Below, in pieces: positions 62,674-64,000 of a stretch of DNA of 64,000 bases (its first letter is position 1; each line of letters begins with the position of its first letter). The stretch is taken from NCBI RefSeq assembly GCF_023806625.1, contig NZ_JAMTDX010000043.1:62001-126000 (forward strand), read 5' to 3'. Both the position numbers and the translations under genes were made by a program. This DNA comes from Accumulibacter sp. (lineage in GTDB: Bacteria; Pseudomonadota; Gammaproteobacteria; Burkholderiales; Rhodocyclaceae). The notes beneath the pieces were generated by a model. It was given only the letters and a program-made list of their open reading frames with translations, was not told the origin of the DNA and did not search any database.

Positions 62674-64000
62674 ATGATCACCGGCAACATCAAGAGCCAG
62701 ATCGACCAGATCTGGAACGCGTTCTGGTCCGGCGGCATCTCCAACCCGCTGGAGGTGATCGAGCAGATCACCTACCTGCTCTTCCTGCGCCGGCTGGACG
62801 ACCTGCACACGCTCGAGGAGAACAAGTCCGCCCGGCTCAAGCGGCCGATGGAGCGCCGCGTCTTTCCCGAGGGCAACGACCCCAAGGGCCGCCCCTACGA
62901 CGACCTGCGCTGGTCGCGCTTCAAGCACTTTGCCCCCGGCGACATGTACGCCGTGATCGGCGAGCACGTCTTCCCGTTCCTGCGCAACGAGCTGGCCCGC
63001 AACCACGGCGGCGACGACTCCACTTACGCCCACCACATGAAAGACGCGCGCTTCACCATCCCCACGCCGGCGCTGCTGGCCAAGGTGGTGGACCTGCTCG
63101 ACGCGGTGCCGATGGAAGACCGCGACACCAAGGGTGACGTCTACGAGTACATGCTCGGCAAGATCGCCAGCGCCGGGCAGAACGGCCAGTTCCGCACGCC
63201 GCGCCACATCATCCGGCTGATGGTGGAGCTGACCGCGCCGCAACCCGGCGACGTGATCTGCGACCCGGCCTGCGGCACCGCGGGCTTTCTCGTCGCCGCC
63301 GGTGAGCACCTGCGCGAGCGCCACCCGAACATCCTGCACGACACCAGGCTGCGCGAGCACTTCCACCACCGCATGTTCCACGGCTTCGACTTCGACAACA
63401 CCATGCTGCGCATCGGCAGCATGAACATGCTGCTGCACGGCGTGGAGAACCCCGACATCCGCTACCGCGACTCGCTGGCACAGGACCACGCCGGCGAGGA
63501 GGAGAAGTACACGCTGGTGCTGGCCAATCCGCCCTTCGCCGGCAGCCTGGACTACGAAAACACCGCCAAGGACCTGCTGCAGATCGTCAAGACCAAGAAG
63601 ACCGAGCTGCTGTTCCTCGCGCTCTTCCTGCGATTGCTCAAGCCCGGCGGCCGCGCCGCGGTGATCGTGCCCGACGGCGTGCTGTTCGGCTCCAGTACCG
63701 CGCACAAGGAACTGCGCCGCATGGTGGTCGAAGACCAGAAGCTCGACGCCGTGGTCAAGCTGCCCGGCGGCGTGTTCCGGCCCTACGCCGGCGTATCTAC
63801 CGCGATCCTGCTCTTCACCAAGACCGACTCCGGTGGCACCGACAGCGTGTGGTTCTACGACGTGGAGGCAGACGGCTGGAGCCTCGACGACAAGCGCACA
63901 GCGCTGCTGCCGGAAGACAAGCTCGGCCCCGTGCCGCGCGCGGCGCTGAGCAGGGACGAGCACGCCAAGAACAATCTGCCCGACGTGCTGGCGCGCTGGG
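62674..64000 (+). CDS. hsdM: Type I restriction-modification methyltransferase HsdM (3' end outside window)
   Basis: The first 442 residues of an N6-adenine methyltransferase subunit are present, and the frame is open to the window edge. It begins MITGNIKSQIDQIWNAFW, with the HsdM_N helical domain (LEVIEQITYLLFLRRLDD), SAM motif I DPACGTAGFLVA and catalytic motif IV NPPF (VLANPPFAGSL). HsdM methylates the host target site and, with HsdS and HsdR, forms the restriction complex; both partners should lie beyond the window. It starts 72 bases after the nuclease-like gene on the same strand, with GGGAGCC before the ATG. Confidence 0.95.
   Translation, partial: MITGNIKSQIDQIWNAFWSGGISNPLEVIEQITYLLFLRRLDDLHTLEENKSARLKRPMERRVFPEGNDPKGRPYDDLRWSRFKHFAPGDMYAVIGEHVFPFLRNELARNHGGDDSTYAHHMKDARFTIPTPALLAKVVDLLDAVPMEDRDTKGDVYEYMLGKIASAGQNGQFRTPRHIIRLMVELTAPQPGDVICDPACGTAGFLVAAGEHLRERHPNILHDTRLREHFHHRMFHGFDFDNTMLRIGSMNMLLHGVENPDIRYRDSLAQDHAGEEEKYTLVLANPPFAGSLDYENTAKDLLQIVKTKKTELLFLALFLRLLKPGGRAAVIVPDGVLFGSSTAHKELRRMVVEDQKLDAVVKLPGGVFRPYAGVSTAILLFTKTDSGGTDSVWFYDVEADGWSLDDKRTALLPEDKLGPVPRAALSRDEHAKNNLPDVLARW

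Overview
The window is a 64 kb piece of a high-GC betaproteobacterial chromosome. Gene content and order point to Rhodocyclales and fit Candidatus Accumulibacter or a close relative: mlaE-D-A-C-B with a YadGH-type ABC pair, bolA and murA; rsmB, DUF4390, an NtrY/NtrX-like pair and trkA; def-fmt-htpX; lysM-dprA-topB. The genus-level assignment is inference. Coding density is high and most genes are ordinary housekeeping genes in short operons with 1-4 base start/stop overlaps.

Layout. 1-5,580 (+): the end of the Mla phospholipid-transport operon, a second ABC exporter, a BolA protein and murA. 5,581-5,833: a palindrome-rich intergenic element. 5,834-15,977 (-): a membrane protein with a spermidine-synthase-like domain, an MscS-type channel, and yhdP/nitrilase/tldD. 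16,141-21,236: glnE (+), then tsaD and a ChaN-PDZ protein (-). 21,536-28,448: DUF1840, an amidase, thiC (-), and a rare DUF2235-lectin-like-GST fusion coupled to chrA. 28,635-32,622 (+): DUF2062, a frameshifted glutaryl-CoA dehydrogenase, fructokinase, an MFS transporter. 32,819-45,588 (-): ppx, priA, hemE, trkA, the two-component pair, DUF4390, rsmB. 45,778-56,859: cation efflux and S1/P1 nuclease (+); htpX, fmt, def (-); lysM, dprA, topB (+); dps and oxyR (-).

Several signals suggest that the window lies in the origin-proximal domain. Between hemE and priA, two consensus DnaA boxes and one near match flank a strongly AT-rich tract. A perfect parS site (55,244-55,259) and a one-mismatch parS site (47,680-47,695) lie 10-18 kb away. 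No dnaA, dnaN or parAB genes are visible, so an active origin here is a hypothesis.

From about 57 kb the window turns accessory: an unrecognised membrane/TPR protein, a gene-poor 656-base stretch, then from 59,435 a tightly overlapping operon. It encodes a ParA-like ATPase with an N-terminal helix-turn-helix, two small unknown proteins, a compact CD-NTase-like nucleotidyltransferase and a PD-(D/E)xK-like DUF6602 protein. It runs into a type I restriction HsdM gene that continues past the window end. This looks like a defence island. The nucleotidyltransferase plus nuclease pair lacks the usual CBASS parts and is the best candidate here for an undescribed system.
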